DNA of 28,355 bases from CAG-791 sp002390025 (GCA_946543465.1 CAMNLR010000171.1:1-28355); one strand, 5' to 3'. Shown: positions 16,026-24,413, counted from the stretch's first letter. Notes: generated from the sequence alone by a model not told the origin. Translations and numbers: made by a program.

Positions 16026-16054
16026 TTGCGAAGCCGGTAGAGGTGTGGTATCAT
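16026..16054 (+). promoter_or_regulatory. Predicted promoter upstream of the 117-residue protein
   Basis: TTGCGA (16026-16031) and TATCAT (16049-16054) with 17-bp spacing lie directly after the MoxR gene, suggesting that a new transcription unit starts here. Confidence 0.5.
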
Positions 16055-16102
16055 AGTACGCGGACATTCTTACGAAAAATAGTTCAGTGAAGGAAAAACA
16101 GT

Positions 16103-16456
16103 ATGGAACTTTTTAAGATAAGACCCCTTCTTCCGGATGCGGTGATCAGTGATCCCCGAAAGGACCTGAAGAGGGCGGTGACCATCGAGCAGTTTAAGGC
16201 CGGTCAGGAAGCTGTCTTTTTTCCGGACGGCTTAAACTGGGAGTATCTTCCCTACAGAGAACTGAAAGCCGTGATCAGGGCAAAAGCCAAGGATTCCACT
16301 GACCGCTGGCTGGTCAAATACACAGTCGACAAGCCCGCCATCCGCCTGCTTTTCCGCGATTCCTTCAAGATCATGATCATGGAGAGAGACCGCAATGCGG
16401 ACACTCTTGCCGATCTGCTCAAGGATTACAGAGAACAGGCACACAGTCAGTCATAG
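16103..16456 (+). CDS. Small conserved-looking protein of unknown function
   Basis: I do not recognise this 117-residue protein. It is soluble, has no signal peptide, and mixes basic and acidic residues with a hydrophobic core pattern (RWLVKYTVDKPAIRLLF, SFKIMIMERD), suggesting a small alpha/beta fold. AAGGA precedes the ATG and a promoter candidate lies about 50 nt upstream. It is followed after 94 bp by truA on the same strand, so the two may be co-transcribed. Codon use resembles its neighbours, which supports real coding. Confidence 0.7.
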   Translation: MELFKIRPLLPDAVISDPRKDLKRAVTIEQFKAGQEAVFFPDGLNWEYLPYRELKAVIRAKAKDSTDRWLVKYTVDKPAIRLLFRDSFKIMIMERDRNADTLADLLKDYREQAHSQS

Positions 16457-16550
16457 AATTCACAAAAATACAGGGGCTGCCGTTCGGACTGCCGAGGCTC
16501 TGACAGTAGGCCGGCAGCAGCGGCAGGAAGAGGAGGTTGTTTCTCCCGAT

Positions 16551-17303
16551 ATGATCAGAAATTTCAAGTTAATCGTCAGCTATGACGGGACCAGATATTT
16601 TGGCTGGGAGCACCAGCAGGAGACGGAACTGACCATACAGGGACGTCTGGAGACGGTGCTGACCAGAATGGTTGACAGAGATCCGGCCGATCCTGTCACG
16701 GTGATCGGCGCAGGCAGGACCGACGCCGGTGTGCATGCGAGGGCAATGACCTGCAATGTCCTGCTCGATACCGAGATGGACGAGGAGGAGATCCAGCTCT
16801 ATATGAACCGGTATCTGCCGGAAGATATCAGTGTCAATGATGTCAAGGTCTGTGCGGACAGGTTCCACAGCCGCTTTAAAGCCATCGGCAAGACCTACCG
16901 CTATACCTGCTGGTACGGGGCTTCCAAACCCGTCTTTGACAGACGCTATGTCTATGTCCTGGACAGAAAGCCCGACGTCGCCAGAATGCTGGACGCCGCC
17001 GAGTATCTGACCGGCATGCACGATTACAGGAGCTTCTGCGGCAACTCAAAGATGAAAAAATCCACGGTCCGCGTCGTAGATGTCCTCCGCATCGAGGAGA
17101 GCGGCTCCTATATTCGTTTTTACGTACACGGAAACGGCTTTCTGCAGCATATGGTCCGCATCATTGTCGGCACCCTGCTGCAGGTGGGATTCGGCGAGAT
17201 CGAGCCGGAACAGGTCGCGGCCATCATTGAAGCCAAAGACAGAAAGACCGCAGGTCCCACCGCACCCGCCAAAGGCCTGTGCCTGATGAAGGTGGATTAC
17301 TGA
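16551..17303 (+). CDS. truA: tRNA pseudouridine(38-40) synthase
   Basis: TruA modifies uridines 38-40 in the tRNA anticodon stem. The 250-residue protein begins with the typical IVSYDGTRYFGWEHQ and has the catalytic Asp58 in GAGRTDAGVHA. RFHSRFKAIGKTYRY, DYRSFCG and FLQHMVRIIVGTLLQVG are further family blocks. ATG 16551 is chosen because the protein family starts here. AGGAGG at 16531-16536 is 14 nt away, a longer spacing than usual. A frame running back to 16395 overlaps the preceding gene and is rejected. Confidence 0.96.
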   Translation: MIRNFKLIVSYDGTRYFGWEHQQETELTIQGRLETVLTRMVDRDPADPVTVIGAGRTDAGVHARAMTCNVLLDTEMDEEEIQLYMNRYLPEDISVNDVKVCADRFHSRFKAIGKTYRYTCWYGASKPVFDRRYVYVLDRKPDVARMLDAAEYLTGMHDYRSFCGNSKMKKSTVRVVDVLRIEESGSYIRFYVHGNGFLQHMVRIIVGTLLQVGFGEIEPEQVAAIIEAKDRKTAGPTAPAKGLCLMKVDY

Positions 17304-17330
17304 CGGCCGGTCATCTTACGTTTATTTCCG

Positions 17331-17357
17331 CAAAAAAGCTCTCCCTTTGGGGAGAGC
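17331..17357 (-). terminator. Terminator-like hairpin oriented on the minus strand
   Basis: GCTCTCCC (17338-17345) pairs with GGGAGAGC (17350-17357). Only the plus-strand left side has an A-run (17332-17337), which gives a U-run on the minus strand. There is no adjacent minus-strand gene; the nearest, the lipoprotein, ends more than 1 kb away across the HAD gene. It may stop antisense transcription into truA. Confidence 0.6.
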
Positions 17358-17369
17358 GGGCAGTCCGGA

Positions 17370-17471
17370 GTAATTGGAAAACCGGTTGGGAAAACCGATC
17401 AGAAACCGGTTGGGTAAATCGATTTGAAACTGACTGGAAAATCGATTGGAATACAGATTGGAATATTGAGA
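17370..17471 (+). repeat. Degenerate 12-bp tandem array reaching the HAD start codon
   Basis: Units of 11-13 bp follow one another: GTTGGGAAAACCG, ATCAGAAACCG, GTTGGGTAAATCG, ATTTGAAACTG, ACTGGAAAATCG, ATTGGAATACAG, ATTGGAATATTG. The consensus is roughly ATTGGAAAACCG. The array occupies the whole space between the truA-side hairpin and the ATG at 17472, and so also holds whatever ribosome site that gene uses. Confidence 0.75.
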
Positions 17472-18263
17472 ATGATGGATTTGAACAGCAGACAGACGGA
17501 CGGGGACGGGGCTGTTAAGGGACCTTCTTCCGGCAGAGCCGTTGCAAGCGATTTTGATAATACCCTGTATTTTATGGGCGACGAGGAACCCATGCGGGCT
17601 GCCGATATTTTCGGGATCGTCTATTTTCAGCAGAGGGGCGGACTGTTCGGTCTCTGCACCGGCCGCTCCCTGGTGGGTGTGCGCGATGTGATCGGACCCT
17701 GGATCCGGCCGGATTTCTATATTCTGGCCACAGGCGCCCTGGTTCTCGACGGAGAGGAAAAGGTCCTCTTCAGAAAGTGCCTCCCGCTTGATCTTGTAAA
17801 GAGCATCTATCACCGGGTCCCTGCACCCATGCGCTCGGTCATTCAGGCCAATGACACGGTCTATACTCTGCAGGAGGAAAATTATCTGCAGACGCATATC
17901 GATTGTCTGGATGATCTGAAGGACGCATATGTCTACGGTCTTTCCATTGCGGCACAGGATGTACAGAGCGCCGCTGATCTGGCGGCAGAGCTCAACAGGC
18001 TTTACGGGGAGGAGGTCACTGCTTTTCACAATGTGACCCATGTCGATGTGGCTCCCCGGGGCTGCTCCAAGGGGACCGGCATTGAGATCGTCCGCAAGGC
18101 ATTTTCCATCAGGGAAATGTACGGGATCGGAGACCACTACAACGACCTTCCCCTGCTGGAGAGCGTCGATCATCCCTATACCCTCAGCCACGCGCCCGCA
18201 GAGGTGCAGGAGGCGGCAGAGGGGATCGTCCGCGGCGTGAGCGAGCTTCTGGACAAAATCTGA
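17472..18263 (+). CDS. Cof-type HAD-superfamily phosphatase
   Basis: This is a haloacid dehalogenase-fold phosphatase, probably acting on a small sugar phosphate or similar metabolite. The 263-residue protein has motif I DFDNT (nucleophile D27, acid/base D29), the motif III lysine in CSKGTGIEIV and motif IV GIGDHYNDLPLL, with a Cof-type cap between motifs I and III. ATGs at 17472 and 17475 are preceded only by a weak TTGAG-like site inside the 12-bp array. An in-frame TTG at 17424 would translate part of that array and is less likely. The TGA stop (18261-18263) is the first triplet of a 15-bp tandem array. Confidence 0.88.
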   Translation: MMDLNSRQTDGDGAVKGPSSGRAVASDFDNTLYFMGDEEPMRAADIFGIVYFQQRGGLFGLCTGRSLVGVRDVIGPWIRPDFYILATGALVLDGEEKVLFRKCLPLDLVKSIYHRVPAPMRSVIQANDTVYTLQEENYLQTHIDCLDDLKDAYVYGLSIAAQDVQSAADLAAELNRLYGEEVTAFHNVTHVDVAPRGCSKGTGIEIVRKAFSIREMYGIGDHYNDLPLLESVDHPYTLSHAPAEVQEAAEGIVRGVSELLDKI

Positions 18264-18394
18264 ACCGCGGAATTCTGAACCGCGGAATTCTGAACCGCGG
18301 AATTCTAAACCGCGGGTTTTGAACGGCGGGATTTTGAACCGCGGGATACTGAACCGTGGGGTTATGAACCGCGGGATTGCGACCGGGAGATCGG
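18261..18394 (+). repeat. 15-bp tandem array beginning with the HAD stop codon
   Basis: Three identical units TGAACCGCGGAATTC (18261-18305) are followed by degenerate ones: TAAACCGCGGGTTT (18306-18319), TGAACGGCGGGATTT (18320-18334), TGAACCGCGGGATAC (18335-18349), TGAACCGTGGGGTTA (18350-18364), TGAACCGCGGGATTG (18365-18379) and a decayed one to 18394. The first TGA is the gene's stop. The first four units are in frame with the gene and each supplies a stop. Each early unit holds two palindromes, CCGCGG and GAATTC. Confidence 0.95.
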
Positions 18395-18435
18395 GAAGTC
18401 TGCAGATCGGATTTATTGCAGATTGGATTTTCAGA

Positions 18436-19398
18436 TTATTGAAGCGCTTCGTGAAGCGCAGCCTCCCAGACGGTCTCTTCCGGCCAGCGCCCGTTCTCAA
18501 AAGCCTGGCGCAGGGTATAGAAATAAAAGCGGAACTTTGCCTGGATGTGGGGGGAGGAAAAACATTTTTTCGCGGCTGAGTCCCCGGAATCCTGCAGGAG
18601 CGTCTCCATGAGGCGCGCCCGGTCCTCCATGGCAAAGGTCTTGCTGTAGGGGTCAAAGAACCAGATCCGGTCGGCCTCCTCTTCAGCCAGGGCAGTATAT
18701 TCCCTGCTGCCGGAGATCCGAAGATCGGTCCCCGTGTCATCCAGGTAGGCGTTGTAGTAGGAAAAGGAGGGGGGATTGAGGAGATTCCACTCGGTCTCCT
18801 TCATCTGATTCATGCCCAGCAGCCTGTAGTCTGTGACGTGTGTCAGCTCGTGGATCAGAGTTCCCCTGCGCAGGGGACTGTCCGCATTGAGTACCAGCCA
18901 GATGGTGCCGTCCTCCACGGTGGTAAAAGCGTTTGCGCTCTCGATAAAGGCGTCGCTCGCAGCGTACAGATCCTTTGCCAGACAGATGGTGATGGAGTCG
19001 CAATAGCCCTCTTTGACGGTGGCAAAAAACTCGGGCGGATAGATGGACAGTGTGCTGTCAAGCTCCTGAAGAGCCGCGTCGATCCTGACGGGATCCTCCA
19101 GCGGGCCGGCGGTATAATCCGCATAGCTGAGCGGGACATCGCTCCCGCACAGGATCCGGATCTTGTATTTGTCCGAGAGCTCCTGTGCGGTCCGGTGGAC
19201 GGACTCGATCGTCGGAGCGGCCGCAGAAATCCGGTCCGATGTACGGCCCTGACCGGCTGCAGAGACCATGTTCCCCTTTTCTGCCTGCGGTGAGCAGGAG
19301 CAGAGCAGGAGACCCGGCAGCAGGAAAGAGAGCAGTGCGGTCCGCAGAAAGGCCTGTATAGCTGCCATATGCAGTTTGTTGAATGATTGTCTGTTCAT
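18436..19398 (-). CDS. Lipoprotein with HExxH zinc-metallopeptidase motif
   Basis: This is a predicted membrane-anchored extracellular zinc protease. The N-terminus has a hydrophobic signal (AFLRTALLSFLLPGLLL) and a lipobox ending at C33 (LLLC) or C35. The HELTH motif is at residues 183-187 in LIHELTHVTDY, and a downstream acidic cluster (ALAEEEADRIW) could supply a third ligand as in gluzincins. The protein is 320 residues from the ATG at 19398. An in-frame TTG at 19419 and an ATG at 19368 are alternatives, as no clear ribosome site is visible. Its upstream region is the 17-bp array shared with proC. The 3' end carries a palindrome (GCGCTTC/GAAGCGC) in its last codons. Confidence 0.82.
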   Translation of the reverse strand: MNRQSFNKLHMAAIQAFLRTALLSFLLPGLLLCSCSPQAEKGNMVSAAGQGRTSDRISAAAPTIESVHRTAQELSDKYKIRILCGSDVPLSYADYTAGPLEDPVRIDAALQELDSTLSIYPPEFFATVKEGYCDSITICLAKDLYAASDAFIESANAFTTVEDGTIWLVLNADSPLRRGTLIHELTHVTDYRLLGMNQMKETEWNLLNPPSFSYYNAYLDDTGTDLRISGSREYTALAEEEADRIWFFDPYSKTFAMEDRARLMETLLQDSGDSAAKKCFSSPHIQAKFRFYFYTLRQAFENGRWPEETVWEAALHEALQ

Positions 19399-19422
19399 GG
19401 AATGATTCTTATTTATCAAATT

Positions 19423-19524
19423 GATTGTGACTGTTTACAGATTGCGGCTGTTTACAGATTTTGACTGTTTACAGATAGCAGCTGTTTACAGACTACATTT
19501 GTTTATTGATTATGACTGCCTTTC
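19423..19524. promoter_or_regulatory. 17-bp-period array of CTGT-TT-ACAG sites in a divergent promoter region
   Basis: Six 17-bp units start at 19423, 19440, 19457, 19474, 19491 and 19508. The first four are GATTGTGACTGTTTACA, GATTGCGGCTGTTTACA, GATTTTGACTGTTTACA and GATAGCAGCTGTTTACA; the last two are decayed. Each of the first four ends in CTGTTTACA and the next unit supplies G, giving CTGT-TT-ACAG inverted half-sites at constant phase. It lies between the divergent lipoprotein and proC genes. A regulator-binding array or a slippage repeat are both possible. The rest of the 19399-19670 spacer shows no convincing promoter. Confidence 0.7.
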
Positions 19525-19670
19525 GGTTTTGTTCCGAATGAATGGCAGACTCTGTATTTTACGGTTCGTAAAGTACTATAGCACATTTTGCGTCACTTTT
19601 CAGAAGTCATGAAAAAGGTGACGGGATTATCGGTCCGGGGCATTGTTCCGGGCCGGCAGGAGGTACTAAA

Positions 19671-20468
19671 ATGAAACTTGGATTTATCGGATGCGGAAAT
19701 ATGGCGGGAGCCATTATCCGGGGGATCATAGCCTCGGGCGCGGCGCAGCCGCAGGACATCACAGGTGCGGATCTTTCCGCCGCGGCGCGGGAGAAGATCC
19801 AGGCCGCAAGCGGAATCTGTGTCACCGCGGATAACGCGGAGGTTGTCAGCAAATCGGATATCATTTTCCTGACCGTAAAGCCCCAGTATCTGGAGGAGGT
19901 CATCTTCGGAATCCGCGGAGAGGCAGACCCCGGCAAACTCTTTGTCAGTATTGCGGCGGGACGCTCTGTCTCCTGGATCGAGGAGCGCTTCGGAGACTAT
20001 CCGGTCCGTCTGGTCCGCCTGATGCCCAATACCCCCGCCCTGGTGGGAGAGGGGATGACCGCGGCCTGCGCCAACGACCGCGTCACAGAGCAGGAGATGG
20101 AGACTGTCTGCAGCCTGTGCGGCGCATTCGGCAAAGTGGAGCAGGTCAGCGAGAAGCTGTTTGACGTTGTGACAGCTGTCAGCGGCAGTTCCCCCGCCTA
20201 TGTCTTCATGTTTATCGAAGCGATGGCAGACGCCGCCGTCCAGGGAGGCATGCCCCGTGCCATGGCCTACAAATTTGCATCCCAGGCAGTCCTGGGCAGC
20301 GCCAAGATGGTCCTGGAAACCGGAAAACATCCCGGCGAACTCAAGGATATGGTGACTTCCCCGGCCGGAACGACCATCGAGGCGGTGCGCGTGCTGGAGG
20401 AGAAGGGATTCCGCAGCGCGGTCTTCGAGTGTGTGAAGGCCTGCACCGAAAAATCCGCATCCCTGTAA
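19671..20468 (+). CDS. proC: Pyrroline-5-carboxylate reductase
   Basis: ProC reduces pyrroline-5-carboxylate to proline with NAD(P)H, the last step of proline synthesis. The 265-residue protein has the N-terminal Rossmann motif KLGFIGCGNMAGAII, then LTVKPQYLEEV, RLMPNTPALVGEGMTA and the family signature region GSSPAYVFMFIEAMADAAV ending in a SPAGTTIEAVRVLEEKGF stretch. AGGAGG lies just before the ATG. A small hairpin (CTGTAAA ... TTTACAG, about 20463-20487) overlaps the stop but lacks a T-run, so transcription probably continues into metY. Confidence 0.97.
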   Translation: MKLGFIGCGNMAGAIIRGIIASGAAQPQDITGADLSAAAREKIQAASGICVTADNAEVVSKSDIIFLTVKPQYLEEVIFGIRGEADPGKLFVSIAAGRSVSWIEERFGDYPVRLVRLMPNTPALVGEGMTAACANDRVTEQEMETVCSLCGAFGKVEQVSEKLFDVVTAVSGSSPAYVFMFIEAMADAAVQGGMPRAMAYKFASQAVLGSAKMVLETGKHPGELKDMVTSPAGTTIEAVRVLEEKGFRSAVFECVKACTEKSASL

Positions 20469-20559
20469 ATAAGGGAGTATTTTACAGTGCTGAAGTTACA
20501 GGCCGGCATTGTCCGTTCTGTTTCAGGATAATTCAGATTTATTGAGGAGGTTATGTAAA

Positions 20560-21834
20560 ATGGAACGTGATACAATGTGCATTCAGGCAGGATATGAGCC
20601 CAAAAACGGCGAGTCCAGAATGATCCCCATCATTCAGAGCACGACTTTCAAGTATGACACCAGCGAGGACATGGGCAAGCTCTTTGACCTGGAAGCCCCG
20701 GGATATTTTTATACGAGACTGCAGAATCCTACCAACGATCTGGTGGCAGCCAAGATTGCCGCGCTGGAGGGCGGCACTGCGGCCATGCTGACAAGCTCCG
20801 GACAGGCGGCTTCCTTCTTCTCCGTCTTCAATCTGGCGGGATGCGGAGATCACGTTATCGCTTCCTCTACCATCTACGGAGGCACCTTCAATCTGTTCAA
20901 TGTCACCATGCGGCGCATGGGCATTGACTTTACATTCGTGGATCCCGACTGCTCCGACGAGGAACTGGAGGCGGCATTCCGCCCCAATACCAAGGCTGTA
21001 TTCGGCGAGACCCTGGCCAATCCTGCCCTGATCGTCTTTGATATCGAGCGCTTTGCCAAAGCGGCCCATGCACACGGTGTCCCGCTCATCATCGACAACA
21101 CCTTTGCGACCCCCATCAACTGCAGACCTTTTGAGTGGGGCGCAGACATCGTTGTCCATTCCACAACCAAGTACATGGACGGACACGACGCGGCTGTCGG
21201 CGGCTGTATCGTGGACAGCGGCAATTTTGACTGGATGGCACACGCGGACAAATTCCCCGGCCTGACAACTCCCGACGAATCCTATCACGGAATCACCTAC
21301 GCGGAGAAATTCGGCCAGGGAGGCGCCTACATCACCAAGGCGACTGCCCAGCTCATGCGCGATCTCGGCTCCATCCAGGGACCCATGAATGCCTTCTTCC
21401 TCAACCTGGGTCTGGAATCTCTGGCGGTTCGTATGCCCCGTCACTGCGAGAACGGCCAGAAGGTCGCTGAATTCCTCGAGGCCCATGACAAGGTGGCCTG
21501 GGTCAATTATCCCGGACTTCCTTCAAACAAATATTATGAGAGAGCAAAGAAATATATGCCCAACGGCACCTGCGGCGTTGTTTCCTTCGGCGTCAAGGGC
21601 GGCCGCAAGGCAGCTGAGGAGTTCATGAAGCACCTGAAGATCGGCATGATCGCCACCCACGTGGCGGATGCCCACACCTGTGTCCTTCATCCCGCTTCCT
21701 CCACCCACAGACAGCTCTCCGATGACGAGCTGAAGGCCGGCGGTGTTTCCCCCGACCTGATCCGCCTTTCCTGCGGTCTCGAGAGTATCAAGGATATTCT
21801 GGCTGACCTCGAGCAGGCTCTGGCAGCGATCTGA
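20560..21834 (+). CDS. metY: O-acetylhomoserine sulfhydrylase / aminocarboxypropyltransferase
   Basis: This is a PLP enzyme of the Cys/Met metabolism family. MetY makes homocysteine directly from O-acetylhomoserine and sulfide. The 424-residue protein has YTRLQNPTND, the SSGQAA region, IIDNTFATP and the PLP lysine K204 in HSTTKYMDGHD. The tail block VLHPASSTHRQLSDDEL is characteristic of O-acetylhomoserine sulfhydrylases. GAGGAGG at 20544-20550 sets the ATG at 20560; the frame extends upstream but without support. It matches the predicted acetyl-specific MetA in this window. No SAM or T-box element is visible in the 91-bp space before it. Confidence 0.96.
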   Translation: MERDTMCIQAGYEPKNGESRMIPIIQSTTFKYDTSEDMGKLFDLEAPGYFYTRLQNPTNDLVAAKIAALEGGTAAMLTSSGQAASFFSVFNLAGCGDHVIASSTIYGGTFNLFNVTMRRMGIDFTFVDPDCSDEELEAAFRPNTKAVFGETLANPALIVFDIERFAKAAHAHGVPLIIDNTFATPINCRPFEWGADIVVHSTTKYMDGHDAAVGGCIVDSGNFDWMAHADKFPGLTTPDESYHGITYAEKFGQGGAYITKATAQLMRDLGSIQGPMNAFFLNLGLESLAVRMPRHCENGQKVAEFLEAHDKVAWVNYPGLPSNKYYERAKKYMPNGTCGVVSFGVKGGRKAAEEFMKHLKIGMIATHVADAHTCVLHPASSTHRQLSDDELKAGGVSPDLIRLSCGLESIKDILADLEQALAAI

Positions 21835-21969
21835 TCTCAGGCAGTCTCATCCCGGACCGCATGGTTTTTCACTTGATTTGAAATGGTTACTATACGCGCA
21901 GAAGTCTTCCCGGGTCTCTGAGGCCGGGGAAGGCATATGCGCGGTTTTCAGTTTTCTCATGGAGGTTTT

Positions 21970-23616
21970 ATGGCGCAGGACAACAGAGTATATGTGACGG
22001 GACATCAGAAACCGGATACAGACTGTATAGTTGCCGCTATCGGCTACGCCTATTATAAACGTTCACAGGGGGTGGACGCCGTGCCCTGCCGGCTGGGACG
22101 GGTCAATCTGGAATGCAAATACCTGCTCAAGCGCTTCCATTTCAAAAAGCCTCACCTGTTGGAAACCGCCAGAGTAAATATGGGCGAGATCGATCTTGAT
22201 GAACCTGTATCGATCTCACCGGAAACTTCGATTCTGGAGACGGTCCGCCTGATGGATGAGACGGACAGACAGTCTTTTGGCGTGACTGATGAGAACGGCG
22301 TGCTGATTGGCTGGATTTCCAAGAGCGATATTGCCAAACTTGCCCTCGGAGATACCCACGACAGCCAGGGGATCATCCGCCATACGCCTACAGAATATTT
22401 TGCAAAATCCGTTCACGGCAAAGTGATCTATGACGATCCCAAACGGAAGCTGAACGGTATGATCGGTATTCTGACGCGCAACAATGAGGAGAAGCTGATC
22501 GATTGCGACGCGCGAGGCAGGATCATTATTTCCGGCAATGAAAAACATGCCATGCTGGAACTCATCCGCCAGGGGGCGGGAATGCTGGTTCTGCTGAAAA
22601 CAGCGGAAGTGGATGAGGAAGTTCTGGCACTCGCCAGGCAGCACCACTGCCCGATTGTCCGTTCCGGCTGCGGCGCCATGAATACCAGCCGCTATCTCTA
22701 TCTGGCAGCTCCCGTGGAGACCATCATGCGGGAAAAGGTGGTCAGCTTCGGTACCAATGAGATCGCAGACGATGTGGGTAAAAAACTGTCGGCTTCGAGA
22801 TTCCGTTCTTATCCGGTCGTGGATGCGGAAAACCATCTGGTCGGCTATGTCACCCGCTATCATATGATGAATTACCACAATAAACAGATGATCCTGGTGG
22901 ACCACAACCAGTTCCAGCAGTCGGTCAACGGCATTGTGGATGCGCCTGTGCTTGAGGTCATCGACCATCACCGCGTGTCGGATTTCTCCACCCGAAGGCC
23001 GGTGAATTTCAGAAATGAGATCGTGGGCGCGACATCGACCATCATCGCAACCATTTTCCGCGAAAATATGGTTCCCTTTACCAGGGAACTGGCGGGACTT
23101 CTGCTCGGCGGGATCCTCTCGGAGACAGTCAATCTGCAGACTCCCAGTACCACACCCCGTGACATCGAGACGGCGAATATCCTTGCCGCTATCGCCGATC
23201 TGCGGCTGGACGAATTCGCAAGAGAGCTATTCTCACTGGATACCGAAGTACGTGACAAGATGATCGACGAGATGATCAGCCACGATATGATCTTCCGCGA
23301 TATCGCCGGTCTCCGCACCGTTTTCGGCAGAGTCAATGTCTCTGACATTGAGAGTTACCGGCAGGACACCCTGGACATCCGCATCAGGATTCACGAGTAC
23401 TGCGACAGCAAGGAGATGGATCTCTGCGTCCTCGCCTTTGTCTCCGCTCTGGAGAACGGCTGTATCCTGTACTGCGGCGGCAAAAAGGCCGACTGGGTTC
23501 TGGAGGCGTTTCCGGACAGGGAAGGAGAGGAAAACAGTTTCCACGAGGGAATTGTATCCCGCACCTCCCAGATCATTCCCCGCGTAACAGAAGTGATTGA
23601 AAAATATATGCTGTAA
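21970..23616 (+). CDS. CBS-DRTGG-regulated manganese-dependent inorganic pyrophosphatase
   Basis: This family II (DHH) pyrophosphatase hydrolyses PPi to phosphate. The 548-residue protein has the first metal motif GHQKPDTD (11-18), a CBS domain (about 74-127), a DRTGG-type domain (about 150-245), a second CBS domain (about 250-305), DHNQ at 311 and the DHH signature at 332-334, then the DHHA2 domain to the end. In characterised CBS-PPases, AMP and ADP inhibit while ATP or diadenosine polyphosphates activate through the CBS pair. GGAGG before ATG 21970 fixes the start; an upstream in-frame start at 21937 adds 11 residues. No terminator is seen on either side. Confidence 0.95.
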   Translation: MAQDNRVYVTGHQKPDTDCIVAAIGYAYYKRSQGVDAVPCRLGRVNLECKYLLKRFHFKKPHLLETARVNMGEIDLDEPVSISPETSILETVRLMDETDRQSFGVTDENGVLIGWISKSDIAKLALGDTHDSQGIIRHTPTEYFAKSVHGKVIYDDPKRKLNGMIGILTRNNEEKLIDCDARGRIIISGNEKHAMLELIRQGAGMLVLLKTAEVDEEVLALARQHHCPIVRSGCGAMNTSRYLYLAAPVETIMREKVVSFGTNEIADDVGKKLSASRFRSYPVVDAENHLVGYVTRYHMMNYHNKQMILVDHNQFQQSVNGIVDAPVLEVIDHHRVSDFSTRRPVNFRNEIVGATSTIIATIFRENMVPFTRELAGLLLGGILSETVNLQTPSTTPRDIETANILAAIADLRLDEFARELFSLDTEVRDKMIDEMISHDMIFRDIAGLRTVFGRVNVSDIESYRQDTLDIRIRIHEYCDSKEMDLCVLAFVSALENGCILYCGGKKADWVLEAFPDREGEENSFHEGIVSRTSQIIPRVTEVIEKYML

Positions 23617-23730
23617 AAAGTGAGGCAGGAAGCCGGGACAGACGGCCGGAAATGCCGCACATACAAGTGCATTCGCTTACGCGGGACTTAAAACAGAAAT
23701 ATCAGTATCAAAGAGTTAAGCAGGTGGAAT

Positions 23731-24372
23731 GTGACAGATACGAAAAATAAGAAATACTGTATCATGGATATGGACGGCACATTGATCGATTCCATGCCAT
23801 ATTGGAACACCCTCAGTCCCGATTACCTGGTCTCCAGAGGGATCACAAAGAGTACCGAGGGGCTGGTCGAAAGACTCAGGACCATGACCATGCCGGAGGC
23901 ATGCGTCTATCTGAAAAGGGAATATGATCTCCCGGAATCACCGGATCAGCTTCTCTCTGACCTCAACGCTGTCATGCGCCGTCACTATGAAGAAGATATT
24001 CCTCTCAAAAAAGGCGTGCGGGAGCACCTGGAGCAGCTGGCAAAACAGGGCGCAAAGCTCTGTGTTGTAACAGCTACTGCGAAGCCCCTGGTCCATCTGT
24101 GTCTGAGCCGTCTGGGAGTGGAACACTATTTTGCCTTCCTCATGAGCTGCGAGGAAGTCGGAAGGGGAAAGGACTATCCCGATGCCTTTTTGGAGGCAGC
24201 GCGCAGGCTGGGGGCCTCGCCGGAGGAGATCTATGTCTATGAAGATTCTCTCGCGGCGCTCCGGACAGCCAAAAATGCCGGATTTCGGACGGTTGCCGTC
24301 TATGATCCCTATTCCGGAGGCTGGGAGGACTGTGCCGCGGTCTCGGATGAGACGATCACAGACTGGGTATAA
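23731..24372 (+). CDS. HAD-superfamily phosphatase, beta-phosphoglucomutase-like
   Basis: The 213-residue protein has motif I DMDGTLID (D13, D15), a small helical cap (about 20-85), motif II VVTATAKP, the motif III lysine in GRGKDYPDAF and motif IV YVYEDSLAAL. This matches subfamily IA phosphatases and beta-phosphoglucomutases, and the substrate is not determinable. The start is GTG with AGGTGGA directly upstream; the out-of-frame ATG at 23729 is not used. It lies 114 bp after the pyrophosphatase and is ended by a bidirectional terminator. Confidence 0.88.
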   Translation: MTDTKNKKYCIMDMDGTLIDSMPYWNTLSPDYLVSRGITKSTEGLVERLRTMTMPEACVYLKREYDLPESPDQLLSDLNAVMRRHYEEDIPLKKGVREHLEQLAKQGAKLCVVTATAKPLVHLCLSRLGVEHYFAFLMSCEEVGRGKDYPDAFLEAARRLGASPEEIYVYEDSLAALRTAKNAGFRTVAVYDPYSGGWEDCAAVSDETITDWV

Positions 24373-24413
24373 TTTTTAATCTCAGTGGGAAAGACCCGGC
24401 TTCCAAAAGGTTT

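Noticed and set aside
16395..16550. N-terminal extension of truA
   Set aside because: It overlaps the preceding 117-residue gene, and TruA proteins begin at the ATG at 16551.
18319..18579. An 86-codon frame starting in the 15-bp array
   Set aside because: It translates repeats and then runs antisense through the end of the lipoprotein gene. No start site.
19421..19612. A 63-codon frame over the 17-bp array, and the idea of a CRISPR array
   Set aside because: The frame is just the translated repeat. The units are contiguous with no spacers, so it is not CRISPR.
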